Position numbers and translations under genes: made by a program. The notes under the pieces are model-generated. The model was not told where the DNA came from and did no database searches. It saw only the letters and a list, made by a program, of their open reading frames with translations. 31,555 bases of DNA. Source: Bryobacterales bacterium (GTDB lineage Bacteria > Acidobacteriota > Terriglobia > Bryobacterales > Bryobacteraceae). Positions 8,942 through 16,260 of the stretch are shown here, one piece after another. The DNA is taken from the NCBI GenBank assembly GCA_016789785.1, contig JAEUQE010000089.1, forward strand, positions 1 to 31,555. Direction: 5' to 3'. Within the stretch, counting starts at the first letter, position 1; the number at the start of each line of letters is the position of its first letter.

Positions 8942-11545
8942 TTACCTCAGGTACAAGAACTCACTCAGATTCATGAGCACGTGCGTCAGATCTTCGAGCG
9001 CGTTGCGTTCGAGGAACTGCATGCCGAGCGCACGTTCCTGCGCATCGGGAGGACGGCTCAGCGCCAGTTGATAGGCGAGCCGCAACTGCTCCCCTTTGTC
9101 ATCGGACATCCTGCGTACGCGCTCGGCGAAGCGCTTCGAGTGATCGAGAACGAACTCGTTGTTCAGCAGCGTCAAGGCCTGCGTGGCGACCGTGGACACG
9201 TTGCGGCGGCCGCAGGTGATGGTCTGGTCGGGAAGATCGAAAACTTCAAACAACGGGAAAGGCAGACCGCGCTTGCGGTAAACATACACGCTCCGGCGCC
9301 ATGTTTCGGGGCCATCCGGCTGTGTGCGCCAGATGCCGTTCTTCATTGACTTCAATACGTCACCGGGAAGGCTTGGGAAGATCGCGGGGCCTTCCATGAT
9401 CGTGTTCAGTGAACCGCTGACCTGCAACATCGCGTCGCGAACAATCTCCGCATCCAGACGCTGCTGGCGGAATCGCCACAAGTAGAAATTCGCGGCATCC
9501 TTGCGAAGGTTGGCATCCGCGGCGAAGGAAGACGACATCTGGTAAGCGGCGGAAGTCATCAGCAGCTTGTGCATCTTCTTCATGCTCCAGCCGCTCTCCC
9601 GAAATTCGACCGCGAGCCAATCGAGGAGTTCAGGATGCGTGGGACGATCGCCAGTCTGGCCGAAGTTGTCCAGCGTGGCGACGATGCCCCGTCCGAAATG
9701 ATGATGCCAGATGCGATTCACCATCACTCGCGCCGTGAGCGGATGATCGGGTGAAGCGAACCACTTCGCGAGGGCCGAACGGCGGCCGGAAGTCCGGCCA
9801 TGGGAAGGAGGCAGTTCGGCTGGTGGTTCGCCTTTCGTCACCACCACCGGAAAGCCAGGCTTCATCACGGAACCCTTGCTGTAAATATCGCCGTGATGGA
9901 GAAAATGAGCAGGCGGCGCCTGATAGCGGCCAGGTCCGTTGTGAAGATAGGAGCCTTCAATGGCCTCCTGCTTCACACCCTTGCCTGGGGCCGGCTCGTC
10001 GCCAGGCCCGTCGGGAGTGAAGCGGTAGTCGCCATCCGTGATGCCCATGGCCACAGGGATCGGAGCGGGTTTCTCCTGCTCGATCGCACGAATCTCCGAT
10101 TGCAGTTTCTTCTTCTCCGCGAGTTCGACGCGGTTCAGCACACGATCTAACTCCGCGCTGCTCACGCTGGTAGTGCGGATGATCTGATTCGCCAGGAGCG
10201 CCTGTCCGGGAGTGCGCTTCTCCTCAGGCGTGTTGATCGCTTCCTGGATGTGTTGCGGCCACTTGCGGTACTTCTCTTTCAGAAGGCCCTCGCGATAGGG
10301 ATCCTCGATCTCGCGAATGCGGGCTTGCAGAGGCTTCACACGCGCGGCAATGTCATCGAGTTTCGCGTAATAGGCAGCGGCCTGTTCGCGCGGCACCAGC
10401 GGGTGATCCACTTCCACGTAGCTGTAGAGCGAGGTCTGCAGTTGATAGTAGTCGCGCTGAAGAATCGGATCGAACTTGTGATTGTGGCAACGGGCGCAGT
10501 GCACGGTCAGCCCCATCACGCCGCGGCCCAGCGTCGCGATCATGTCGTCGAGGTAATCGAAGCGGAACTGCGGATTGTCCTTTTCGCGAAAACCGACCTT
10601 GGCGTAGTTGCGAAGGAATCCGGTGGCGATCAAGGTCTCATGGGACGCGTCTTCCAGTTCGTCGCCGGCGAGTTGTTCGAGCAAAAAACGATCGTAGGGT
10701 GTGTCGCGATTGAAGGAGCGAATCACGTAGTCGCGATAGCGCCAGGCGTTGGGACGGTCGAAGTCATGTTCGTAGCCATTGGAATCGGCATAGCGCGCAA
10801 CGTCGAGCCAATGGCGGCCCCATCGTTCGCCATAGTGCGGCGAGGCGAGCAGCTTGTCGATCAGCTTGGGCCAGGCATCGGAAGAAGCATCGTTGACGAA
10901 CTCGGCCACTTGACCGGGAGTTGGAGGAAGGCCGGTGAGATCGAGATATGCGCGGCGCACCAGCGTGTGCCGGTCAGCGGGCGGGGCCGGAACCAATCCC
11001 CGCGCATCCCACTCCTTCTTGAGGAACGCGTCGATTGGATTGCGCGACCACCGGGGATCGGCAGTTGGCGGCGCGGAACGCACGGGCTGCTTGAACGACC
11101 AGAACTCGCGGGCGTTGGGAGGAAGCTTCGCGTTCTCCAGATCCGTGGAGGCCGATTTCGGAGCAGCCGTTTGAATCGCGCCTTCCCACACCGCGCCCTG
11201 ATCGATCCACCGCTTCAAAGCGTCCACTTCGGAGGGAGCGAGTTTGCCATCCATCGGCATCACGGGCTTCTCCAGGCCAGCCACGCGCTTGTAGAGCGCA
11301 CTGTGTTCCGCATTGCCAGCAGTGAAGGCTGGACCACGCTCACCACCTTTCAGGGCGGCGGCACGCGAGCGCAGGTCGAGTTTACCCAATTGCATCGTTG
11401 CGCCGTGACACTTGATGCAACGAGCTTCTAGAATGGGTCTGATCTCTTTCTCAAAAGAGACTGTCGCGGTTGGTGGAGCCGGTGGGGCAGCTAGCGCACA
11501 CACGGCGGCAGCGGCAAACAGCAAGCGGATCCTCGGCGCAAGCAT
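8942..11545 (-). CDS. Cytochrome-like PSCyt1-DUF1549-DUF1553 protein
   Basis: An 867-residue exported protein. A signal peptide (residues 1-20, LLFAAAAVCALAA) precedes a planctomycete-type cytochrome C domain with the haem motif CIKCHG (C43, C46, H47) and a downstream MPMDGKLAPSEV loop that could supply the methionine ligand. DUF1549 follows (about 150-360; FWSFKQPVR, ADRHTLVRRAYLDLTGLPPTP, WGRHWLDVARYADSNGYEHD) with a second CxxCH in VHCARCHNHKFDPI. The C-terminal third is DUF1553 (DHPLTARVMVNRIWHHHFGRG, NNEFVLDHSKRFAERV). It is the first gene of a two-gene operon with the DUF1501 protein. A role as a multihaem surface or periplasmic redox partner is inferred from the motifs only. Confidence 0.92.
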   Translation of the reverse strand: MLAPRIRLLFAAAAVCALAAPPAPPTATVSFEKEIRPILEARCIKCHGATMQLGKLDLRSRAAALKGGERGPAFTAGNAEHSALYKRVAGLEKPVMPMDGKLAPSEVDALKRWIDQGAVWEGAIQTAAPKSASTDLENAKLPPNAREFWSFKQPVRSAPPTADPRWSRNPIDAFLKKEWDARGLVPAPPADRHTLVRRAYLDLTGLPPTPGQVAEFVNDASSDAWPKLIDKLLASPHYGERWGRHWLDVARYADSNGYEHDFDRPNAWRYRDYVIRSFNRDTPYDRFLLEQLAGDELEDASHETLIATGFLRNYAKVGFREKDNPQFRFDYLDDMIATLGRGVMGLTVHCARCHNHKFDPILQRDYYQLQTSLYSYVEVDHPLVPREQAAAYYAKLDDIAARVKPLQARIREIEDPYREGLLKEKYRKWPQHIQEAINTPEEKRTPGQALLANQIIRTTSVSSAELDRVLNRVELAEKKKLQSEIRAIEQEKPAPIPVAMGITDGDYRFTPDGPGDEPAPGKGVKQEAIEGSYLHNGPGRYQAPPAHFLHHGDIYSKGSVMKPGFPVVVTKGEPPAELPPSHGRTSGRRSALAKWFASPDHPLTARVMVNRIWHHHFGRGIVATLDNFGQTGDRPTHPELLDWLAVEFRESGWSMKKMHKLLMTSAAYQMSSSFAADANLRKDAANFYLWRFRQQRLDAEIVRDAMLQVSGSLNTIMEGPAIFPSLPGDVLKSMKNGIWRTQPDGPETWRRSVYVYRKRGLPFPLFEVFDLPDQTITCGRRNVSTVATQALTLLNNEFVLDHSKRFAERVRRMSDDKGEQLRLAYQLALSRPPDAQERALGMQFLERNALEDLTHVLMNLSEFLYLR

Positions 11546-11559
11546 AGCACTTGGGTCCG

Positions 11560-11565
11560 ATTATA
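11560..11565 (-). promoter_or_regulatory. Candidate -10 element for the DUF1549/DUF1553 operon
   Basis: TATAAT is read on the minus strand 15 bases before the ATG at 11545. No convincing -35 hexamer lies 17 bases upstream. Transcription would start only a few bases before the start codon, giving a very short leader. Confidence 0.3.
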
Positions 11566-11597
11566 TATGAGTTTTCCGTGGGGATCAGGAGGTTGGA

Positions 11598-12074
11598 ATG
11601 GCAAAGCTGGAAGTGGCGACGGTGCGAGAGCTGGCCGAGTTGGTTGGGCAGGAGGTCGCGGTAGGTGATTGGCTGGAGATCACGCAAGAGCGGATTGATG
11701 CTTTCGCCAGCGCCACGGATGACCACCAGTGGATTCACGTCGATGTGGAACGAGCAAAGCGCGAGTCGCCATTCGGCACGACGATCGCGCACGGGTTTCT
11801 CACACTGTCGCTGCTGTCGCGCTTCGCCTATGCGGCTCTGGAGATCCGTCAGCCGTTCAAGATGACGATCAACTACGGGCTGAATAAGGTGCGATTCGTT
11901 TCGCCGGTGCGGTGCGGGGCACGGATCCGGACGCGGCATCAGTTGCTGGAGGTCAGCGAGGTAAAGGGCGGGTGGCAATCGCGCTGGCAGGTGACTGTGG
12001 ATATCGAGGGATCAGACAAGCCCGCGTGCGTGGCGGAAACGCTGACCCGTTACTACGAGGACAATCCAGGGTAG
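11598..12074 (+). CDS. MaoC family (R)-hydratase/dehydratase
   Basis: A 158-residue single hot-dog-fold protein. The hydratase signature is visible as FASATDDHQWIHVD (catalytic Asp and His) followed by GTTIAHGFLTLSLLSRF. Members add water to or remove it from enoyl-CoA-type thioesters, in beta-oxidation, polyhydroxyalkanoate supply or fatty-acid-like synthesis; the substrate cannot be told here. The start is secure: AGGAGG at 11587-11592 with five bases to the ATG. It is divergent from the cytochrome operon and converges on the cupin gene 27 bases away. No CoA-related neighbours are present in the window to refine the role. Confidence 0.9.
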   Translation: MAKLEVATVRELAELVGQEVAVGDWLEITQERIDAFASATDDHQWIHVDVERAKRESPFGTTIAHGFLTLSLLSRFAYAALEIRQPFKMTINYGLNKVRFVSPVRCGARIRTRHQLLEVSEVKGGWQSRWQVTVDIEGSDKPACVAETLTRYYEDNPG

Positions 12075-12078
12075 TCTC

Positions 12079-12101
12079 CCCGGCTACAGCCAACTGCCGG
12101 G
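12079..12101. terminator. Possible terminator hairpin with embedded direct repeat
   Basis: CCCGGC (12079-12084) and GCCGGG (12096-12101) form a six-base-pair GC stem around an 11-base loop, five bases after the MaoC stop and just beyond the cupin stop. GGCTACAGC occurs at 12082-12090 and again at 12100-12108, each followed by AACTG (after one extra C in the first copy). There is no T-run, so termination is not certain. Confidence 0.35.
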
Positions 12102-12674
12102 CTACAGCAACTGATCCCGGAGCGACGAAACGATCAGTAACGTGCAGCCCTTCTCCGTCCACTGCACGCCGTGCGTACTCCCCTCGGCGGCGCATTGGAA
12201 ATCGCCCTGGCGGAAAACTTGATCTCCGTCGTGGATATCGCCTTCCAGCACGAAGCACTGCTCGGGACCGCCGTGTCGATGGGGCACGTACGCTGCGCCA
12301 GGATCCATACGAATCAGCATGGTGGCCATGTCGCGGCCGGTGTCCACAAAGAGCTGTTTGGCCCAGACACCTTCGCGGACGTTCTGCCACCCTTCGCCCC
12401 CGTGGCGGACCACGTGGAGATCGGCGGCATTGCCGTCCCACGCCTTCCAAACCTGCTGGCTCGGCTGCGCCTGAGATTCCAAGCGCTCACTGTGAACACA
12501 AGCCATCAGCCGTTCCCGAAGGCGGGGCGGCGGAGTGGCAAGAGGAACAGCCAAACCCAGTGAGGCCGCCACTTCGTTGAGGTTGAGCGGGGCCGCTGAT
12601 TCGAGCGCGGCTCGATCGTCCGGATCGAGAGCGTCTAAGGCGTTTAGCGGAACGAAGTCGGCAAACCCATCCAT
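12102..12674 (-). CDS. Anti-sigma-like / ChrR-type cupin protein
   Basis: Two parts are visible. The N-terminal about 70 residues (FVPLNALDALDPDDRAALES... LGLAVPLATPPPRLRERLMACV) resemble the N-terminal region of ECF anti-sigma factors, but the zinc-ligand HxxxCxxC motif is absent. The C-terminal about 110 residues are a ChrR-like cupin with likely metal ligands in YVPHRHGGPEQCFVLEG and STHG. In ChrR the cupin half senses singlet oxygen and the N-terminal half holds sigma E. No sigma factor gene lies nearby. The ATG at 12674 (190 residues, MDGFADF) is chosen; an upstream in-frame ATG at 12752 would add 26 residues running into the divergent promoter region. Confidence is lower for the regulatory role than for the cupin domain. 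Confidence 0.8.
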   Translation of the reverse strand: MDGFADFVPLNALDALDPDDRAALESAAPLNLNEVAASLGLAVPLATPPPRLRERLMACVHSERLESQAQPSQQVWKAWDGNAADLHVVRHGGEGWQNVREGVWAKQLFVDTGRDMATMLIRMDPGAAYVPHRHGGPEQCFVLEGDIHDGDQVFRQGDFQCAAEGSTHGVQWTEKGCTLLIVSSLRDQLL

Positions 12675-12744
12675 CCGATCACCAAAACCAAGCGAGTGCG
12701 CACGAGTGCCCGGTACCCAGGGGCGCGCATGCTCAGTACCATTT

Positions 12745-12773
12745 TGCCACATATTTTCAGTACTTTCGTGGCA
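12745..12773. promoter_or_regulatory. Inverted repeat in a divergent promoter region
   Basis: TGCCAC (12745-12750) and GTGGCA (12768-12773) form a perfect dyad with 17 bases between the arms. CAGTAC occurs twice on the same strand (12734-12739 and 12758-12763), and GCATGC occurs on both sides (12727-12732 and 12771-12776). The region lies between the divergent cupin and PEP-CTERM genes and is a candidate regulator site. No regulator is identified. Confidence 0.35.
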
Positions 12774-12811
12774 TGCACGTTGGCTGGAGGGGCGCCGATC
12801 TCCTGCTTACG

Positions 12812-13462
12812 ATGAGACAAGCGTTTGTGATTGTTTTGTTTTCACTGCTCCTCGCAGGGACGGGAGCAGGATCGGTAATTAGCACGTTTGACACGGATTA
12901 CGAAGGTTGGACGGTTGTTGGGGACGGCGACGATACGTCTGTCCAATACTTCAGCACCGGCGGACTTCCCGGTGGATTCATCCGCCGCAACGATAACACT
13001 GTCAGCTATATGCACTTCAGCGCGCCGGCGAAGTTTCTGGGAGACCTGAGCCGGGCGTCATACATCAGCTACGACCTGCTGCAGACCGTAATCAACAATG
13101 ACGACTTCTGGTACTACCGTGTCGTGGTGGAAGGCGCCGGAATGATGCTGCTGAACCAGGTGCAGATGCCTGTGAACCCGAACGATTGGGTTCACCAGGT
13201 GGTCTACTTCCAACCAACGGGTTGGGAAGTGATCACCCATCTGGGTCACACCTCGGGTACGGCGGTGACTCCGGAGCAATTCGCGGCGGTTCTTGCCGAC
13301 GTGACAGGACTCCACATCACTGGAGACCTGGCGAACACGCCGGTAGACATTGCGTCGCTAGACAACGTGAACCTGGTCGACTCGCCGGAACCGTCGTCGG
13401 TCGGTCTGGTGCTGTTGGGCTCGGTGGCGATTCTGATTGGCCGCCGCCGTCGAAGCTGCTGA
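12812..13462 (+). CDS. Secreted laminin-B-like domain protein with PEP-CTERM anchor
   Basis: A 216-residue protein from the ATG at 12812. An N-terminal signal peptide (MRQAFVIVLFSLLLAGTGAG) leads into a laminin IV/B-like beta-sandwich, recognisable as STFDTDYEGWTVVGDGDD, GGLPGGFIRRND, MHFSAPAKFLGDLS and YISYDLLQ. The C-terminus is a canonical PEP-CTERM sorting signal: PEPSS, a hydrophobic helix VGLVLLGSVAILIG and the basic tail RRRRSC. Such proteins are processed by an exosortase and are usually surface or exopolysaccharide-associated. An upstream in-frame ATG at 12773 would prepend 13 residues without a signal-like sequence and overlap the dyad. The exosortase is not in this window. Confidence 0.87.
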   Translation: MRQAFVIVLFSLLLAGTGAGSVISTFDTDYEGWTVVGDGDDTSVQYFSTGGLPGGFIRRNDNTVSYMHFSAPAKFLGDLSRASYISYDLLQTVINNDDFWYYRVVVEGAGMMLLNQVQMPVNPNDWVHQVVYFQPTGWEVITHLGHTSGTAVTPEQFAAVLADVTGLHITGDLANTPVDIASLDNVNLVDSPEPSSVGLVLLGSVAILIGRRRRSC

Positions 13463-13513
13463 TTCTGAACAGGGATTTCTACCCGCTCAGCCCGCAAATC
13501 CTCCGTTGGGTGG

Positions 13514-13532
13514 AAATCGGACAATTCTGGTC
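13514..13532 (+). promoter_or_regulatory. IscR-type operator 1
   Basis: First copy of AAATNNGACAAKTYTGGTC. GAC at 13520-13522 and GTC at 13530-13532 are separated by seven bases, the same core geometry as the E. coli IscR type 1 site. The copy is centred about 75 bases upstream of the predicted iscR transcription start. The downstream flank is not palindromic. Confidence 0.65.
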
Positions 13533-13537
13533 GCGGG

Positions 13538-13556
13538 AAATGCGACAATTTTGGTC
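13538..13556 (+). promoter_or_regulatory. IscR-type operator 2
   Basis: Second copy of the element, exactly 24 bases after the first and just upstream of the -35 hexamer. It has AAAT at 13538-13541, GAC at 13544-13546 and GTC at 13554-13556. Same-strand placement at about two helical turns suggests cooperative binding with operator 1; this is inferred. Confidence 0.65.
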
Positions 13557-13564
13557 GGGGAGGC

Positions 13565-13593
13565 TTGACCCCCTCCCTGAATCAAGGTACAAC
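13565..13593 (+). promoter_or_regulatory. iscR sigma70-type promoter
   Basis: TTGACC (13565-13570), a 17-base spacer and TACAAC (13588-13593) make a good housekeeping promoter. Transcription would start near 13600, about 30 bases before the iscR ATG. Operators 1 and 2 lie upstream and operator 3 covers the start site, the arrangement expected for repression. Confidence 0.65.
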
Positions 13594-13595
13594 TG

Positions 13596-13620
13596 AAATA
13601 GGACAAGTTTGGTCCTATTT
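13596..13620 (+). promoter_or_regulatory. IscR-type operator 3, perfect dyad over the transcription start
   Basis: Third copy, with nine-base arms AAATAGGAC (13596-13604) and GTCCTATTT (13612-13620) forming a perfect inverted repeat around seven bases. Total length (25 bases) and the GAC-N7-GTC core match the E. coli IscR type 1 site. It lies at about -4 to +20 relative to the predicted start, so bound protein would block RNA polymerase. Confidence 0.75.
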
Positions 13621-13629
13621 CTGTTTCGC

Positions 13630-14199
13630 ATGTTGAAACTGACCAAAAGAGCGGACTACGGGCTGATCGCGTTGAAGCACCTGGCAACCCAGGAGCGGCT
13701 TCCGAACGCGTCTCCGGACACCGGGTCGACCACGAAAGAAATCGCCGAAGCCTACCATATCCCTCTGCCGCACCTCGCCAAGGTTCTCCAAAAGCTCGTC
13801 CGCGAAGGCTTGCTGCGCTCCGTCCAGGGAACCAACGGGGGCTACCGGCTGGCTCGGGAAGCGTCTCGAATCAACGCATTGGAAGTGATCCGTATCTTTG
13901 ACGGGCCGGTGATCTTGACGTCGTGCTTCACCGACCACGGGGGCGCATGCGAGCAGTCCGAGCACTGCAATGTGCGAGAACCGCTTCGAAAGATACATGA
14001 AGGAATCCTTGGGCTGTTGGCGAACATCACAATAGCGGACATGGCCTCGGATGATCCTCTTGCTGGAAGTCCAGGCACCAAGCTCTACGCGATACCGACG
14101 GGTAACGGTCCGCGCCGGGAACAGACGGTGATGTCCGCGGCCGTTCAGATGCCCGCTCAAATGCCCACTCAAAGAATCGAGGAGTTGCAGGAATGCTGA
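13630..14199 (+). CDS. iscR: Rrf2-family iron-sulphur regulator IscR
   Basis: A 189-residue Rrf2 winged-helix regulator. [19 protein letters not shown] begins the DNA-binding domain and the wing reads [13 protein letters not shown] (about 65-77). Three cysteines, C99, C107 and C113 (CX7CX5C), would bind a [2Fe-2S] cluster; E. coli IscR has CX5CX5C plus a histidine three residues later, where this protein has arginine. A loop of about ten residues near 25-35 ([11 protein letters not shown]) and a 30-residue tail differ from E. coli. The ATG at 13630 is preferred over an in-frame TTG at 13609 inside operator 3. No Shine-Dalgarno is obvious. It overlaps iscS by seven bases. Being first in the operon with operators upstream, it probably represses its own transcript. 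Confidence 0.9.
   Translation: MLKLTKRADYGLIALKHLATQERLPNASPDTGSTTKEIAEAYHIPLPHLAKVLQKLVREGLLRSVQGTNGGYRLAREASRINALEVIRIFDGPVILTSCFTDHGGACEQSEHCNVREPLRKIHEGILGLLANITIADMASDDPLAGSPGTKLYAIPTGNGPRREQTVMSAAVQMPAQMPTQRIEELQEC
14149..14172 (+). repeat. Two-copy 12-base tandem repeat in the iscR tail
   Basis: ATGCCCGCTCAA (14149-14160) is followed directly by ATGCCCACTCAA (14161-14172), one mismatch, encoding the MPAQMPTQ segment of the poorly conserved IscR C-terminal tail. It looks like a small in-frame duplication. Confidence 0.6.
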
Positions 14200-15410
14200 A
14201 GTTCCCCATTTACATGGACTACCACGCCACCACGCCGATGGATCCGCGCGTGCTGGATGCCATGATGCCCTATTTCACGGGCAAATTCGGCAACGCGGCC
14301 AGCCGCAATCATGCGTTCGGCTGGGAAGCGGAAGAGGCTGTGGAAAAGGCCCGGAAGCAAATCGCCGACCTCATCGGCGCAACCGCGAAGGAGATCGTCT
14401 TCACTAGCGGCGCCACCGAATCGAACAACCTCGCCCTCAAGGGTGTCGCCGAGATGTACGCCGAGCGGGGCAACCATATCATCACCGCGGCCACCGAGCA
14501 CAAGGCGACGCTGGACACCTGTAAGCGCCTGGAAAAGCACGGCTGCCGTGTGACCTACCTCCCCGTACAGACGTCGGGCCTGGTGGATCTGGATGTACTG
14601 CGGGATGCCATCACGGATAAGACGATCCTGATCAGCATCATGTACGCCAACAACGAGATCGGAGTGGTGCAGAACATCCGCGAGATCGGCCGTATTGCAA
14701 GGGAGCGCGGCGCTCTCCTGCATACCGACGCCGTACAGGCAGCCGGCAAGATCCCGGTGAACGTGATTCAGGACAATATCGATCTGCTGTCGCTAAGTGC
14801 ACACAAGCTGTACGGGCCGAAGGGTGTGGGTGCGTTGTATGTGCGCCGCAAGAATCCGCGGGTGCAGTTGACGGCGCAGATGGACGGCGGCGGCCATGAG
14901 CGCGGCATGCGATCCGGGACTCTGAATATCCCCGGTATCGTGGGTCTGGGCGCGGCCTGTGCTCTTTGCCAGAAAGACATGCCGGAAGAGAGCGTCCGGC
15001 TGCGGGAATTGCGCGACCGTCTGAAGGACCGCTTGCTGGCGAATCTCGACGAGGTTTACATCAACGGCTCCATGGAAAGCCGTCTGCCACACAATCTGAA
15101 CGCGAGCTTTGCTTACGTGGAAGGCGAGTCGCTGCTGATGGGCATTAACGATGTAGCGGTGTCGAGCGGCTCGGCTTGCACATCGGCGACGCTGGAACCA
15201 AGCTACGTGCTCAAGGCTCTTGGCGCGGGCGACGATCTGGCGCATTCCTCCATCCGTTTCGGTCTGGGCCGGTTCACCACGGAAGAGGAAGTCAACTATG
15301 TCGCTGATAAAGTGATCGACGTGGTGAAGAAACTCCGTGACCTCTCGCCGCTGTACGAGATGTTCAAGGAAGGCGTCGATCTGAGCAAAGTTCAATGGAC
15401 GGCGCACTAG
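14193..15410 (+). CDS. iscS: Cysteine desulfurase IscS
   Basis: A 405-residue PLP enzyme that takes sulphur from L-cysteine as a persulphide and passes it to IscU. Visible features are [15 protein letters not shown] at the N-terminus, [14 protein letters not shown], the PLP lysine in [10 protein letters not shown] (K205), and the mobile-loop catalytic cysteine in [20 protein letters not shown] (C329). This loop and the length are those of IscS rather than SufS. GAGGAG at 14179-14184 serves as ribosome site inside the end of iscR, and the start overlaps the iscR stop. A 63-base spacer follows before iscU. Confidence 0.96.
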   Translation: MLKFPIYMDYHATTPMDPRVLDAMMPYFTGKFGNAASRNHAFGWEAEEAVEKARKQIADLIGATAKEIVFTSGATESNNLALKGVAEMYAERGNHIITAATEHKATLDTCKRLEKHGCRVTYLPVQTSGLVDLDVLRDAITDKTILISIMYANNEIGVVQNIREIGRIARERGALLHTDAVQAAGKIPVNVIQDNIDLLSLSAHKLYGPKGVGALYVRRKNPRVQLTAQMDGGGHERGMRSGTLNIPGIVGLGAACALCQKDMPEESVRLRELRDRLKDRLLANLDEVYINGSMESRLPHNLNASFAYVEGESLLMGINDVAVSSGSACTSATLEPSYVLKALGAGDDLAHSSIRFGLGRFTTEEEVNYVADKVIDVVKKLRDLSPLYEMFKEGVDLSKVQWTAH

Positions 15411-15473
15411 GCGGGCTGGGATTCCGCTCTGGGAAATAAGCACTCTTAACGACTTCAGGAAAGGATACTGAGA

Positions 15474-15887
15474 ATGGCCTACTCGAACAAGGTTCTGGAT
15501 CACTACAACCATCCGCGCAACGTCGGATCAATGGACAAGGCGGACCCGAACGTGGGCACTGGGATGGTGGGCGCACCCGAGTGCGGAGACGTGATGAAGC
15601 TTCAGGTGAAGGTGAATCCGGAAACTGGCATCATCGAAGACGCGAAGTTCAAGACATTCGGATGCGGCAGTGCGATCGCCTCATCCTCGCTCGCCACGGA
15701 GATGCTGAAGGGCAAGACAGTGGATGAAGCGCTGGCGATCAAGAATACCGAACTCGTGAATGAGCTGAGCCTGCCCCCCGTGAAGGTGCACTGCTCCATT
15801 CTCGCCGAGGATGCAATCAAGGCGGCGATTTCGGATTATAGGAAGAAGCAGGGCGTCGAAGACGCTGCTGCTGTGCAGGCCCACTAA
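15474..15887 (+). CDS. iscU: Iron-sulphur cluster scaffold IscU
   Basis: A 137-residue scaffold on which [2Fe-2S] clusters are built. The three ligand cysteines are present: C37 (PECGDVM, with the aspartate D39), C64 (FGCGSAIASSS) and C107 (VHCSILAEDAI). The LPPVK motif (residues 100-104), which HscA recognises during cluster release, is intact and matches the presence of hscB and hscA downstream. The start MAYSNKVLDHYNHPRNVG is canonical. A GA-rich stretch (aggaaaggat) ending about nine bases upstream is a plausible ribosome site. A short alanine-rich tail extends beyond the E. coli protein. Confidence 0.97.
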   Translation: MAYSNKVLDHYNHPRNVGSMDKADPNVGTGMVGAPECGDVMKLQVKVNPETGIIEDAKFKTFGCGSAIASSSLATEMLKGKTVDEALAIKNTELVNELSLPPVKVHCSILAEDAIKAAISDYRKKQGVEDAAAVQAH

Positions 15888-15926
15888 GCCGTCACCGGCA
15901 TCGTGGCTTGGCTGGAGGATGGTGCA

Positions 15927-16247
15927 ATGATCAACGTAACGCCGAAAGCGGTGGACAAAATTCGCGAAGCCTTTCAGCGTGAAAAGGTCGAGGGTGGTTT
16001 ACGGCTGGGCGTGCTGGGTGGCGGGTGCTCTGGACTCAGCTATCAGTTCAAGTTCGACACCAAGCCGCGGGCGACCGATAACGTATTCGAGTACGGCGAT
16101 GTGAAGGTCTTTGTCGACCCGAAGAGCATGGTGTTCCTGGATGGGATGACGCTCGACTGGAAGGATTCGCTCATCCAATCAGGCTTCGTGTTCGAGAATC
16201 CGCACGCGAAGAAGTCATGTGGCTGCGGCACATCATTCACCGCCTGA
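15927..16247 (+). CDS. iscA: A-type iron-sulphur carrier IscA
   Basis: A 106-residue A-type carrier (HesB/IscA family) that delivers clusters or iron to targets. The three conserved cysteines are C34 (GGGCSGLSYQF) and C98/C100 (KKSCGCGTSF). The ATG at 15927 has GGAGG at 15914-15918, eight bases upstream, and is preferred to an in-frame TTG at 15903. In this operon it lies directly between iscU and hscB, as in E. coli. Whether it is closer to IscA or ErpA by phylogeny cannot be told by eye; position supports IscA. Confidence 0.94.
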   Translation: MINVTPKAVDKIREAFQREKVEGGLRLGVLGGGCSGLSYQFKFDTKPRATDNVFEYGDVKVFVDPKSMVFLDGMTLDWKDSLIQSGFVFENPHAKKSCGCGTSFTA

Positions 16248-16260
16248 GTCTTGCCTGGAA

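Noticed and set aside
10250..11431. Long open frame (393 codons) on the plus strand
   Set aside because: It is antisense to the DUF1549/DUF1553 gene, has no ribosome site and shows no recognisable motifs; it is a codon-bias shadow.
13609..13629. TTG start for iscR adding seven residues
   Set aside because: It falls inside the operator dyad close to the predicted transcription start; family members begin at the MxLTxRADYGL-type sequence from 13630.
15411..15473. Small hairpin or regulatory RNA site in the iscS-iscU spacer
   Set aside because: Only a four-base GCGG/CCGC pairing is visible, too weak to call.
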